Assembly (NCBI GenBank): GCA_003135595.1
Contig: PLCI01000096.1
Location: 5,144-11,196 of the forward strand
Length of the DNA: 6,053 nt
Reading direction: 5' to 3'
From: Acidimicrobiaceae bacterium
Lineage (GTDB): Bacteria; Actinomycetota; Acidimicrobiia; Acidimicrobiales; RAAP-2
Shown: in pieces, positions 1 to 5,789 of the stretch
Position numbering within the stretch: the stretch's first letter is position 1
How the letters are laid out: every line of letters starts with the position of its first letter
Position numbers and translations under genes: made by a program
Notes under the pieces: model-generated
Told to the model about the DNA's origin: nothing
Seen by the model: only the letters and a program-made list of their open reading frames with translations
The model's database searches: none

Positions 1-16
1 GAGGCTACCGAGCCTC
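1..16. repeat. Short inverted repeat just upstream of the cofD promoter box
   Basis: GAGGCT and AGCCTC form a perfect 6-bp inverted repeat around the 4-base loop ACCG. It ends two bases before the TACGAT box proposed as the cofD -10 element. It could be an operator, or the end of a terminator hairpin of a gene left of the window. No T-run follows, and the window edge hides any extension of the stem. The repeat is seen directly; any function is a guess. Confidence 0.4.
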
Positions 17-17
17 C

Positions 18-23
18 TACGAT
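18..23 (+). promoter_or_regulatory. Candidate -10 box (TACGAT) of a leaderless cofD transcript
   Basis: TACGAT fits the TAnnnT core of a sigma-70-type -10 element and lies exactly 6 bases before the GTG at 30. Transcription would then begin at or next to the start codon. No Shine-Dalgarno sequence is visible between positions 1 and 29, in keeping with leaderless translation. The -35 region would lie at or beyond the window edge and cannot be judged. Confidence 0.45.
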
Positions 24-29
24 CTCGAC

Positions 30-950
30 GTGCTCACCGTGCTGTGCGGAGGTGTCGGGGCCGCGCGGCTCGTGGCCGGGCTGTCCCAGGTCGTCGACGA
101 GTCGACGATCACCTGCGTCGTCAATGTCGGCGACGACCTCGTCGTGCACGGTCTGCACGTGTCACCCGACATCGACACGGTGACGTACACGCTCGCGGGG
201 CTCCACAACGAGGCGACAGGCTGGGGGGTGGTCGGCGAGAGCTGGCGGGTCATGGACGAGCTCGGCGAGATCGGCGGTCCGGCGTGGTTCCGGCTCGGCG
301 ATCGCGATCTCGCGACTCACCTGTACCGCACGGGTCGGCTGCGCGCCGGCGCGTCGTTGGCCGACGTCACGAGCGAGCTGGCGCGCGCGCGGGGCGTGCG
401 TGCCGCCGTGCTGCCGGTCACGAATGACGTGCTCGCGACGATGCTGACGACCGAGTCCGGTGAGCGGCTCACGTTCCAGGAGTACTTCGTCGCACGTCGC
501 CATGACGTCGCGGTCTCGAAGGTCGAGTTCCTCGGGGCTGCCGACTCGGGGCCCGCCCCCGGCGTGCTGGAGGCGATCGATGCTGCAGCCCAGGTGATCG
601 TCGCGCCGTCGAACCCGCTCCTCTCGATCGATCCGATCCTTGCTGTCCCTGGCATCGCGGCCGCCGTCGCGTCGCGACGCGACCACGTCGTCGGCATCTC
701 ACCGATCGTCGCCGGCGCTGCCGTCAAGGGACCCGCGGATCGCCTCTTGCGCGAGCTCGGCCATGAGGCGAGCGCCCTCGGGGTTGCTCGCCTCTACCAG
801 GGGCTCGTCGGCACCTTCGTCATCGACGAGCGTGACGCCTCGCTCGGCGGGCGGATCGAGCAGCTCGGCATGCGGTGCGTCGTGACCGACACGATGATGA
901 CCGACCGAGGCCGCGCCGCCGCGCTCGCGAAGGTCGTCCGAGATGCGTGA
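30..950 (+). CDS. cofD: 2-phospho-L-lactate transferase (CofD/FbiA), coenzyme F420 biosynthesis
   Basis: The 306-residue product joins the phospholactyl (or phosphoenolpyruvyl) group of the activated guanosine intermediate to the deazaflavin Fo. This makes F420-0 or dehydro-F420-0 in the cytoplasm. Family marks include the N-terminal nucleotide-binding glycine motif GGVGAAR (residues 7-13), NVGDD (32-36), a segment ending DIDTVTYTLAG (47-57), FQEYFV (149-154) and APSNP (192-196) followed by the SIDPILAVPGI stretch. Length is close to the usual 310-330. The GTG start is chosen because the family N-terminus begins right at the strand leading into the glycine motif. The frame stays open to the window edge, so a few extra residues cannot be excluded. 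It overlaps cofE by 8 bases, which implies co-transcription and translational coupling. The sequence does not reveal which C3 acid is transferred. Confidence 0.93.
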   Translation: MLTVLCGGVGAARLVAGLSQVVDESTITCVVNVGDDLVVHGLHVSPDIDTVTYTLAGLHNEATGWGVVGESWRVMDELGEIGGPAWFRLGDRDLATHLYRTGRLRAGASLADVTSELARARGVRAAVLPVTNDVLATMLTTESGERLTFQEYFVARRHDVAVSKVEFLGAADSGPAPGVLEAIDAAAQVIVAPSNPLLSIDPILAVPGIAAAVASRRDHVVGISPIVAGAAVKGPADRLLRELGHEASALGVARLYQGLVGTFVIDERDASLGGRIEQLGMRCVVTDTMMTDRGRAAALAKVVRDA

Positions 951-1665
951 GGCCGCGCTGCGGCTCTTCGCGATCGACGGGATCGGAGAGGTGCGCGCCG
1001 GCGACGACCTCGCGACGCTGCTCGTCGATGCCCTCGCCGAGCAGGGCGAGCTCTCGCTCGAGACCGGTGACGTCGTGGTGGTCACCTCGAAGGTCGTGGC
1101 CAAGTCCGAGGGCCGGATGGTCAGGTTCGACCCCGCGGACCCGACGGCAAAGGCGTCCCTCGTCGAGTCCGAGTCGACCCGGGTGCTGCGTCGGCGAGGC
1201 GACCTCCTCATCACCGAGACCGCGCACGGCTTCGTGTGCGCGAATGCGGGCGTGGACCTCTCGAATGTCGAGGAGGGGTGGGCGGTGCTGCTTCCGGTCG
1301 ACCCGGACCGCTCCGCTCGACGCCTGCGGGCCGAGCTGCGACGTCGGCTCGGCGTCGAGGTGGCCGTCGTCATCTCGGACACCTTCGGACGTGCGTGGCG
1401 CCTCGGCGTCACCGACGTTGCCATCGGCAGTGCCGGCATCGTGGGCATCGTCGACCTGCGTGGCACGCCTGACGCCAATGGAAGGATCCTTGAGGCGACC
1501 GAGATCTGCGTCGTCGATGAGCTTGCGTCCGCTGCCGACCTCGTGATGGGAAAGGCGTCGAACGTGCCGGCCGTCGTCATCCGAGGTGCGCGGGAAGAGT
1601 GGCTCCGGGAAGGATCGGTCGGCAGCGAGGTGATCCGGACGCCGGACGAGGATCTCTTTCGCTAG
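943..1665 (+). CDS. cofE: Coenzyme F420-0:L-glutamate ligase (CofE), stand-alone
   Basis: This 240-residue enzyme adds gamma-linked glutamates to F420-0 using GTP and divalent metal. Conserved blocks appear in order: GDD (20-22), TSKVVAKSEG (48-57), ANAGVDLSN (100-108), LLPVDPDRSA (116-125), SDTFGRAWR (145-153), an AIG block (160-162), DLRG (171-174), DEL (192-194) and VMGKA (201-205). D105, D146 and T147 sit in the blocks that bind metal in characterised CofE proteins. The ATG start lies inside the end of cofD (ATGCGTGA overlap) with GAAGG 9 bases upstream as ribosome-binding site. The length matches archaeal CofE. Mycobacterial FbiB carries an additional FMN-binding nitroreductase-like domain that is absent here; the protein ends just after a DLFR motif, near where that second domain would follow. 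The TAG stop overlaps the stop of the convergent acetyltransferase gene. Confidence 0.93.
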   Translation: MREAALRLFAIDGIGEVRAGDDLATLLVDALAEQGELSLETGDVVVVTSKVVAKSEGRMVRFDPADPTAKASLVESESTRVLRRRGDLLITETAHGFVCANAGVDLSNVEEGWAVLLPVDPDRSARRLRAELRRRLGVEVAVVISDTFGRAWRLGVTDVAIGSAGIVGIVDLRGTPDANGRILEATEICVVDELASAADLVMGKASNVPAVVIRGAREEWLREGSVGSEVIRTPDEDLFR

Positions 1666-2261
1666 TTGGTCTCGCGCGTGGATCCCTGCTCGTCGGAGGG
1701 CGGCGCCCAGCTTGCGGCGTCGGTCACCCAGACCATGCACCTGCCGACCTCGCCTGGCGCGGTGACCTCATCGTCGAGCACGTCCTCGAGTCGGTATCCC
1801 AGTCGCCTCGGCACCGCGGCGCTTGCGAGGTTGGCCTCGTCGCAGCGGATCTCGATCCTCTCGACATCGAGCTGGGCGAGCCCCGCGGTCGTGAGGGCCG
1901 CCGCGGCGCGCGTCGCGATCCCGCGACCCGTGAAGCGGGCATTGACCCAGTACCCGATCTCGAGCGCGCCGTGGCCGACCCGCCGGTGCAGCCCACCGCC
2001 GCCGACCACGTCGGGCGAGGCGTCGTGAGAGAGCCAGTAGTTGTACGCCTCGCCCGACGCCCACTGCGCCGTCGCGCGCGTCACGAACTCGTCGAGCGCC
2101 TCGAAGGTCGGCGGCGTGGCCGCCCACGGCATCCACGGTCGCAGGTGCTCGAAGCTCTCGGTCACCGCCGCCAAGAGCCGGGGCGTCTCACCGCCGCGGT
2201 AGCGGATGAGCGAGACGGGTCCCGACCGCAGCACCGGCGGCGGCGCGGCCACGGGCGACAC
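1662..2261 (-). CDS. GNAT-family N-acetyltransferase, RimJ/RimL type
   Basis: The 199-residue protein is a predicted acetyl-CoA-dependent N-acetyltransferase. It shows the RimJ/RimL subfamily pattern: an N-terminal basic segment, LRPWMPWA (40-47), the beta-strand LEIGYWV (100-106), the acetyl-CoA pyrophosphate loop RFTGRGIA (109-116), and a C-terminal RRLGY segment. Members acetylate the N-termini of ribosomal proteins or small substrates; the substrate here cannot be read from sequence. The GTG start at 2261 follows the galE stop by 5 bases with a weak AGGT signal. GTG at 2252 is an alternative start, because the first ten residues are poorly constrained. It is the last gene of the leftward operon. 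Its TAG stop shares CTAG with the cofE stop, so there is no intergenic space for a terminator. Confidence 0.85.
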   Translation of the reverse strand: MSPVAAPPPVLRSGPVSLIRYRGGETPRLLAAVTESFEHLRPWMPWAATPPTFEALDEFVTRATAQWASGEAYNYWLSHDASPDVVGGGGLHRRVGHGALEIGYWVNARFTGRGIATRAAAALTTAGLAQLDVERIEIRCDEANLASAAVPRRLGYRLEDVLDDEVTAPGEVGRCMVWVTDAASWAPPSDEQGSTRETN

Positions 2262-2262
2262 G

Positions 2263-2274
2263 CGACCTAGGTCG
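2263..2274. repeat. Perfect 12-bp palindrome at the galE / acetyltransferase junction
   Basis: CGACCTAGGTCG is its own reverse complement. It contains the galE stop codon and the weak AGGT signal before the acetyltransferase GTG. As RNA it could form only a 4-bp stem with the loop CTAG, so a strong structural effect is unlikely. It may instead be a protein-binding site or coincidence. Confidence 0.35.
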
Positions 2275-3241
2275 ACACGCCCGCCTCGACCCGGGCGGTC
2301 CAGGCGTCGCTCACGATCTCTTCGAGCGACGAGCGCACCGGCTCCCAGCCGAGGACCGACCGCGCACGATCGTTCGCCGCCACGAGCGTCGACGAGTCAC
2401 CGGGTCGCCGCGCAGCGACGCGGACGGCCACGTCCCGACCGGTCACGTTACGGACCGCCGCCACCACCTCGGCGTTGCTCGATCCCGTACCCGTGCCGAG
2501 GTTGCAGACGAATGCCGTCTCCTCGCCCAGCAGGTCCGCTGCCGCGACGTGCGCGGTCGCGAGGTCGGCGACGTGGATGTAGTCGCGGATGCAGGTCCCG
2601 TCGGGCGTCGGGTAGTCGTCGCCGTAGAGGTCGAGCGACGCGCGCTCGCCTGCGGCGACCTCGAGGGCGAGCGGGATGAGGTGCGACTCGGGCACGTGCA
2701 GCTCGGGACGACCCTGCACCGCACCTGCTGCGTTGAAGTACCGGAGCGCCGCGTAGCGGATGCGGCCAAGGCGCGCCAGCCACGCGAGCGAGTGCTCGAC
2801 GAGCAGCTTGGACTCGCCGTAGGGGCTGACCGTCTCGGTCCGGTGGGACTCGTCGATCGGCGTGTACAGGGGCTCGCCGTACACCGCCGCAGACGAGGAG
2901 AACACGAAACGCTCGACGCCCGCCTCCACGAGGCAACGCAGCAGTGACAGCGTCTCACCCACGTTGTTGGCGAAGAAGGTCTCCGGCTCTTCCATGGAGG
3001 TGCCCGCCGCGATGAGTCCAGCGAAGTGGAAGCAGACGTCGAACGAGGTGCCGGTCAGCACCTCGGTGACCTCGGTGGCGTCCCCCACGGACAGCTGGAC
3101 GAAGGTGGCCCCGTCGGGCACCTGTTCGAGGGTGCCCGAGCTCAGGTTGTCGACGACGACGACCGAGTGGCCCTCATCGAGCAGCGCTTGGACGACCGCG
3201 CCCCCGACGAAGCCCGCGCCGCCGGTGACGAGCGCCTTCAC
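2267..3241 (-). CDS. galE: UDP-glucose 4-epimerase (GalE), extended SDR family
   Basis: The 324-residue NAD-dependent epimerase interconverts UDP-glucose and UDP-galactose in the cytoplasm, feeding cell-envelope glycan synthesis. Visible features are the Rossmann motif GGAGFVG (7-13), DNLSSG after beta-2 (31-36), HFAG (72-75), catalytic S117 in SSSAAVYG (115-122), the YxxxK pair Y141/K145, RYFNAAGA (167-174), a DYIHVADLA segment and RRPGD (278-282). The reading frame is open upstream to a GTG at 3292. The GTG at 3241 is preferred because it places the Rossmann motif at the usual distance from the N-terminus. It also overlaps the preceding stop as GTGA, with AAGG just upstream. At the substrate-size position (Y299 in E. 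coli, C307 in human) the residue appears to be L286, which could allow N-acetylated sugars as well; that is inference. Confidence 0.93.
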   Translation of the reverse strand: MKALVTGGAGFVGGAVVQALLDEGHSVVVVDNLSSGTLEQVPDGATFVQLSVGDATEVTEVLTGTSFDVCFHFAGLIAAGTSMEEPETFFANNVGETLSLLRCLVEAGVERFVFSSSAAVYGEPLYTPIDESHRTETVSPYGESKLLVEHSLAWLARLGRIRYAALRYFNAAGAVQGRPELHVPESHLIPLALEVAAGERASLDLYGDDYPTPDGTCIRDYIHVADLATAHVAAADLLGEETAFVCNLGTGTGSSNAEVVAAVRNVTGRDVAVRVAARRPGDSSTLVAANDRARSVLGWEPVRSSLEEIVSDAWTARVEAGVST

Positions 3242-4257
3242 GCGGCCTTGGCGGCGCCGGACCGCCGCGCTCGTTCCGGCACGTGCTCGCACGCCCCGAT
3301 GAGGCAGTTCCCGAGGAGCGTCGCGTCCGCACCGATGACCGCACCTGGACCGATGACCGCGTCGGTCACCGACGCGCGGTCACCGATGGTCGCCCCTTCA
3401 AGGACCACGGAGTCGACGATCGACGCACCGTCGCCGACTCGCACGTCGCGGCCGAGCACCGATCCGGTGACCCTCGCCGACGCCGAGACGCTCGCACCCT
3501 CGAGCACCAGGGCGCCCCCGGTGAGCGCGCCCGGTAGCGGCACGACGCGCGTGCCGTCGAGAATGTCCGTGTTCGCCTGGAGGAAGGCCCGCGGCGTGCC
3601 CGCGTCGATCCAGTACGACGCGTCGACGACCGCGTACAGCGTCCGCTCGTGCACCATGCGCGGGAACACCTCTCGCTCGACGGACATCGTCGTGGCGTCG
3701 GGGACCCTGTCGAAGAAGGAGGGCTCGAGGACGTAGGTCCCTGCGTTGATGTTGTTCGACGGCGCGCTCCCGGGCTCGGGCTTCTCCACGAAGGACGTCA
3801 CGAGCCCCGCTGCGTCGCACGCCACGACGCCATAGCGGCCTGGGTCATCAACCGGGGTCAGGTGGATCGTGGCCTCCGCGCCCTTCGAGCGGTGCACGGC
3901 GATCAGGGCTGTCACGTCGAGATCGGTCATCACGTCGCCGTTCACGGCGAGGAACGTCTCGTCGATCGATCCGGACCGCCCGGCGAACCTGATCGCCCCT
4001 GCGGTCCCGAGCGCGACGGGCTCGATCGCGAAGGAGACGTGCACGCCACCGATGATCCCGTCGGGGTAGGCCGAGACGAACGCCGCGGGCAGGTAGCCCA
4101 TCGACAGGATGGCGCGATCGACGCCGTGCGACGAGAGCTGCTCGAGCACGCGCTCGATCATCGGGACACCGGCGACCGGCAGCAGCTGCTTCGGGATCGT
4201 CTCAGTCAGTGGCCGGAGGCGCGTACCGAGTCCGCCGACCAGTACGACCGCCTGCAC
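3238..4257 (-). CDS. Sugar-1-phosphate nucleotidyltransferase, probably mannose-1-phosphate guanylyltransferase
   Basis: The 339-residue protein is predicted to make a nucleotide sugar, most likely GDP-mannose from GTP and mannose-1-phosphate. Its N-terminal domain has the pyrophosphorylase signature GGLGTRLRPLT (8-18) with PK (22-23), EPVALGTAGA (79-88), NGD (106-108, metal-binding aspartate), FVEKP (156-160), NINAGTYV (169-176) and YWIDAGTP (215-222). From about residue 245 there are hexapeptide repeats of a left-handed beta-helix. SVEREVFP followed by VDASYW closely resembles my recollection of M. tuberculosis ManB (Rv3264c, 359 residues), which favours mannose over glucose. Glucose-1-phosphate thymidylyl- or uridylyltransferase remains possible. 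The GTG start directly precedes the first beta-strand and lies one base after the upstream stop (TGAcGTG), suggesting termination-reinitiation. Its own stop overlaps galE. Confidence 0.82.
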   Translation of the reverse strand: MQAVVLVGGLGTRLRPLTETIPKQLLPVAGVPMIERVLEQLSSHGVDRAILSMGYLPAAFVSAYPDGIIGGVHVSFAIEPVALGTAGAIRFAGRSGSIDETFLAVNGDVMTDLDVTALIAVHRSKGAEATIHLTPVDDPGRYGVVACDAAGLVTSFVEKPEPGSAPSNNINAGTYVLEPSFFDRVPDATTMSVEREVFPRMVHERTLYAVVDASYWIDAGTPRAFLQANTDILDGTRVVPLPGALTGGALVLEGASVSASARVTGSVLGRDVRVGDGASIVDSVVLEGATIGDRASVTDAVIGPGAVIGADATLLGNCLIGACEHVPERARRSGAAKAA

Positions 4258-4258
4258 G

Positions 4259-4972
4259 TCAGGGTTTCTTGGTTGTCGAAGTCACCGGCGCGGTCGTGGG
4301 CGTCGTGGGAATCGTGGTCGTGGTTGGCGTCGAGCTCACGCCGATCTGGTTGACCATCGCGGTGATGACGGCGGGCGGCGGCCGCGGCGGCGTCACGCCC
4401 GTCGGCACGAAGGCCACGGAGATCTGCACCCGAGACGTGAGCGGGACGGTGCTCGGATCCGTCGTGAGCGTCGGCGTCGCCGCCCCGAGCGTCGGCCAGT
4501 ACGCGATCTCGACATGCCCGACCTTGCCGGCGTCGTGCGTGCCGTGCGGACACTTGTCGCCGTTCTTGTAGCTAATCACGTGCGGGTGCTTCGCGCTCAG
4601 GACCGGGACCTGCAGCTGGCCCGACGTCACCTTCAGGCCCGCGTACGCGTTCGCGAACTGGTCCAGCGTCGGAGAGCCGGTCGTCGTCGACTCGACCACG
4701 CCCCCAGGCAGCGCATGGAAGTTGCCCACGTCTGCCGGGAGCGACGGGACCTCCGAGCCACACGCGAAGATCGCGAGCGCGGCGAAGCTCTGGGTCGGGC
4801 CCGAGGGCGGGTGGCGGTAGTCGTAGCGCGCGAATCCGACCGAGCCGAGCCCAAAGACGACGATCAGGCCAAGGATGCCGTAGAAGTTGACCGGACGGCG
4901 ACGACGGTACGTTCGGCCACCGCCAGAGGCGCCGACGCGACGAACCCAGCCACCTGTGTTGCTCGCTGCCAC
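4259..4972 (-). CDS. Predicted membrane-anchored extracytoplasmic protein with Thr-rich tail, function unknown
   Basis: I do not recognise a family for this 237-residue protein. A basic N-terminal cytoplasmic stretch (including YRRRR, 22-26) precedes one hydrophobic segment (about 29-48), giving an N-in signal-anchor topology. The outer domain has just two cysteines, C71 in ACGS and C141 in GDKCPHG, which could form a disulfide. The domain ends near residue 205, after a proline-rich stretch (PPRPPP). The last 24 residues or so are a disordered Thr/Pro tail ending KKP. The underlying DNA (roughly 4265-4330) is correspondingly repetitive. The GTG start is supported by a TAGCGT box 8 bases upstream and lack of a ribosome-binding site; later starts would damage the membrane anchor. 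As first gene of the nucleotide-sugar operon it may act in envelope assembly, by context only. Confidence 0.75.
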   Translation of the reverse strand: MAASNTGGWVRRVGASGGGRTYRRRRPVNFYGILGLIVVFGLGSVGFARYDYRHPPSGPTQSFAALAIFACGSEVPSLPADVGNFHALPGGVVESTTTGSPTLDQFANAYAGLKVTSGQLQVPVLSAKHPHVISYKNGDKCPHGTHDAGKVGHVEIAYWPTLGAATPTLTTDPSTVPLTSRVQISVAFVPTGVTPPRPPPAVITAMVNQIGVSSTPTTTTIPTTPTTAPVTSTTKKP

Positions 4973-5041
4973 GGGGCGCCACGCTAGTCGGTGGCCGCTG
5001 GACGGCGACCTGGCGGGCTGTGTCCATGCGTGGCCGCGTGG
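4973..5041 (-). other. 69-base spacer between the DUF1345 gene and the nucleotide-sugar operon
   Basis: Apart from the TAGCGT box, the spacer holds an 8-base direct repeat GTGGCCGC (4991-4998 and 5030-5037). No clear stem with a T-run is present, so read-through from the DUF1345 gene into the operon cannot be excluded. Confidence 0.4.
4981..4986 (-). promoter_or_regulatory. Candidate -10 box (TAGCGT) for the operon headed by the unknown membrane-anchored protein
   Basis: On the - strand TAGCGT lies 8 bases before the GTG at 4972, in the 69-base gap after the DUF1345 gene. There is no Shine-Dalgarno-like sequence in the last 20 bases. This allows a leaderless or very short-leader transcript starting the four-gene operon independently of the upstream gene. 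No convincing -35 element is visible at the usual distance. Confidence 0.35.
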
Positions 5042-5731
5042 TCAGTTCAAGATGTTCACGGCACGAGACACGACGACGGCCACGGTGATGAGCGATGCCA
5101 TCGACTGCAGCGCCATGAGCAACTTTGCCCAGCGCGTGAGGGGCATCGTGTCGGTCGGGCTGAACGCAGTCGCGTTCGTGAACGACGTGTACAGGTAGTC
5201 GCTGAAGTCAGGCGTCCAGCCCGGATCGGAGCCCCGGGCGCCCATCTGCGGGAACAGGAAGTCGGGCCTCGGGTGCGACTTCAGGGTGCGGCGCGCGGGA
5301 CCTCCTCGGTCGAGCTCCCAGTACCAGAGGCCGAACGCGATCACGTTGGTGAGCCAGATCGGCACGGACGCGTAGACGAGCGGCCGTCCCGCGGTCCTCG
5401 AGTCGTAGAGCAGTGCGTGGATCAGCTCGACCAGCGACACGGCGTTCGCAATCGAGACCAGTGCGATCAGCGCGATGCCCACCAGGCGCAGGCGGCGTTG
5501 CTCGAGCGTCAGGCGCCCGGGGTTGGTGACGAGCAGCACGAGCAGCAGCACCCCTTCGATGGCGGGCACCACCGCCTTGGCGCCGAGGCCGACGAGCACA
5601 CTGTCGGGCAGCACCAGCTGGAGGAGAATCGCAACGAGGACCGCCGCGACCACCGGCCAGCGCGTCTCGGACTTCGACGGGATCCCCCACGCGACGGCCG
5701 CATCGAGATTGTGCTCGGATGCGTCGCCCAC
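5042..5731 (-). CDS. DUF1345-type integral membrane protein with a K+-channel-like C-terminal pore region
   Basis: The 229-residue protein matches the length and features of DUF1345 as I remember that family of uncharacterised bacterial membrane proteins. Hydrophobic segments lie at about 25-42, 53-69, 82-105, 118-138 and 201-221. Landmarks are FGLWYWELDRGGP (133-145), PDFLFPQM (156-163) and DYLYTSFTNATAF (178-190) followed by SPTDTMPLT (191-199). This last region, between the final two membrane segments, aligns without gaps to the pore helix, filter and start of the inner helix of KcsA. The TVGYGD filter is replaced by AFSPTD. The GTG start at 5731 has GGTGAG five bases upstream, and a TACGGT box that overlaps it. 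Transport or channel activity is inference. It is divergent from a chromate transporter gene, 71 bases away. Confidence 0.8.
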   Translation of the reverse strand: MGDASEHNLDAAVAWGIPSKSETRWPVVAAVLVAILLQLVLPDSVLVGLGAKAVVPAIEGVLLLVLLVTNPGRLTLEQRRLRLVGIALIALVSIANAVSLVELIHALLYDSRTAGRPLVYASVPIWLTNVIAFGLWYWELDRGGPARRTLKSHPRPDFLFPQMGARGSDPGWTPDFSDYLYTSFTNATAFSPTDTMPLTRWAKLLMALQSMASLITVAVVVSRAVNILN

Positions 5732-5739
5732 GATCGCTC

Positions 5740-5745
5740 ACCGTA
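5740..5745 (-). promoter_or_regulatory. Candidate -10 box (TACGGT) upstream of the DUF1345 gene
   Basis: TACGGT on the - strand ends 8 bases before the GTG at 5731. Unlike the other three candidate boxes it overlaps a plausible ribosome-binding site (GGTGAG, 5737-5742), so the same bases can be read either way. If it is the ribosome-binding site, the true promoter must lie further right, between here and the chromate transporter gene. Confidence 0.28.
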
Positions 5746-5789
5746 CGCGACGACGTGTCGCGGGGACGATCCGCAGGAGCAGGGTCGCC

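Noticed and set aside
1634..1654. Hairpin TCCGG-ACG-CCGGA plus outer GATCC/GGATC as a cofE terminator
   Set aside because: The stem is only 5 bp, lies inside coding sequence and is followed by a weak T-run, so it does not merit a terminator call.
699..1740. Long antisense open frames (about 293 and 306 codons) opposite cofD/cofE
   Set aside because: Stop codons are rare in off-frames of GC-rich genes. The translations are Arg/Ser/Ala-rich with no family likeness, while the + strand frames have full conserved motifs.
3242..3292. Upstream extension of galE to the GTG at 3292
   Set aside because: The 17 extra residues are Arg/Ala-rich, lie inside the preceding gene, and precede the Rossmann strand that normally begins the protein. 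The GTGA overlap at 3241 is the better start.
3026..3736. Open + strand frame opposite galE and the nucleotidyltransferase gene
   Set aside because: The translation has low-complexity composition and no recognisable motif, and it lies entirely under two well-supported - strand genes.
4265..4330. Repetitive GTCGTGG-type DNA as a possible tandem repeat element
   Set aside because: It is explained by codons of the Thr/Pro-rich tail of the - strand gene, and the units are irregular.
4109..4987. Long + strand frame of 292 codons opposite the unknown membrane-anchored protein
   Set aside because: The product is very Arg-rich. The opposite frame has a sensible membrane anchor, tight operon spacing and balanced composition.
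4991..5037. 8-base direct repeat GTGGCCGC in the spacer after the DUF1345 gene
   Set aside because: Two short GC-rich copies 39 bases apart are expected by chance in this composition, and there is no further structure.
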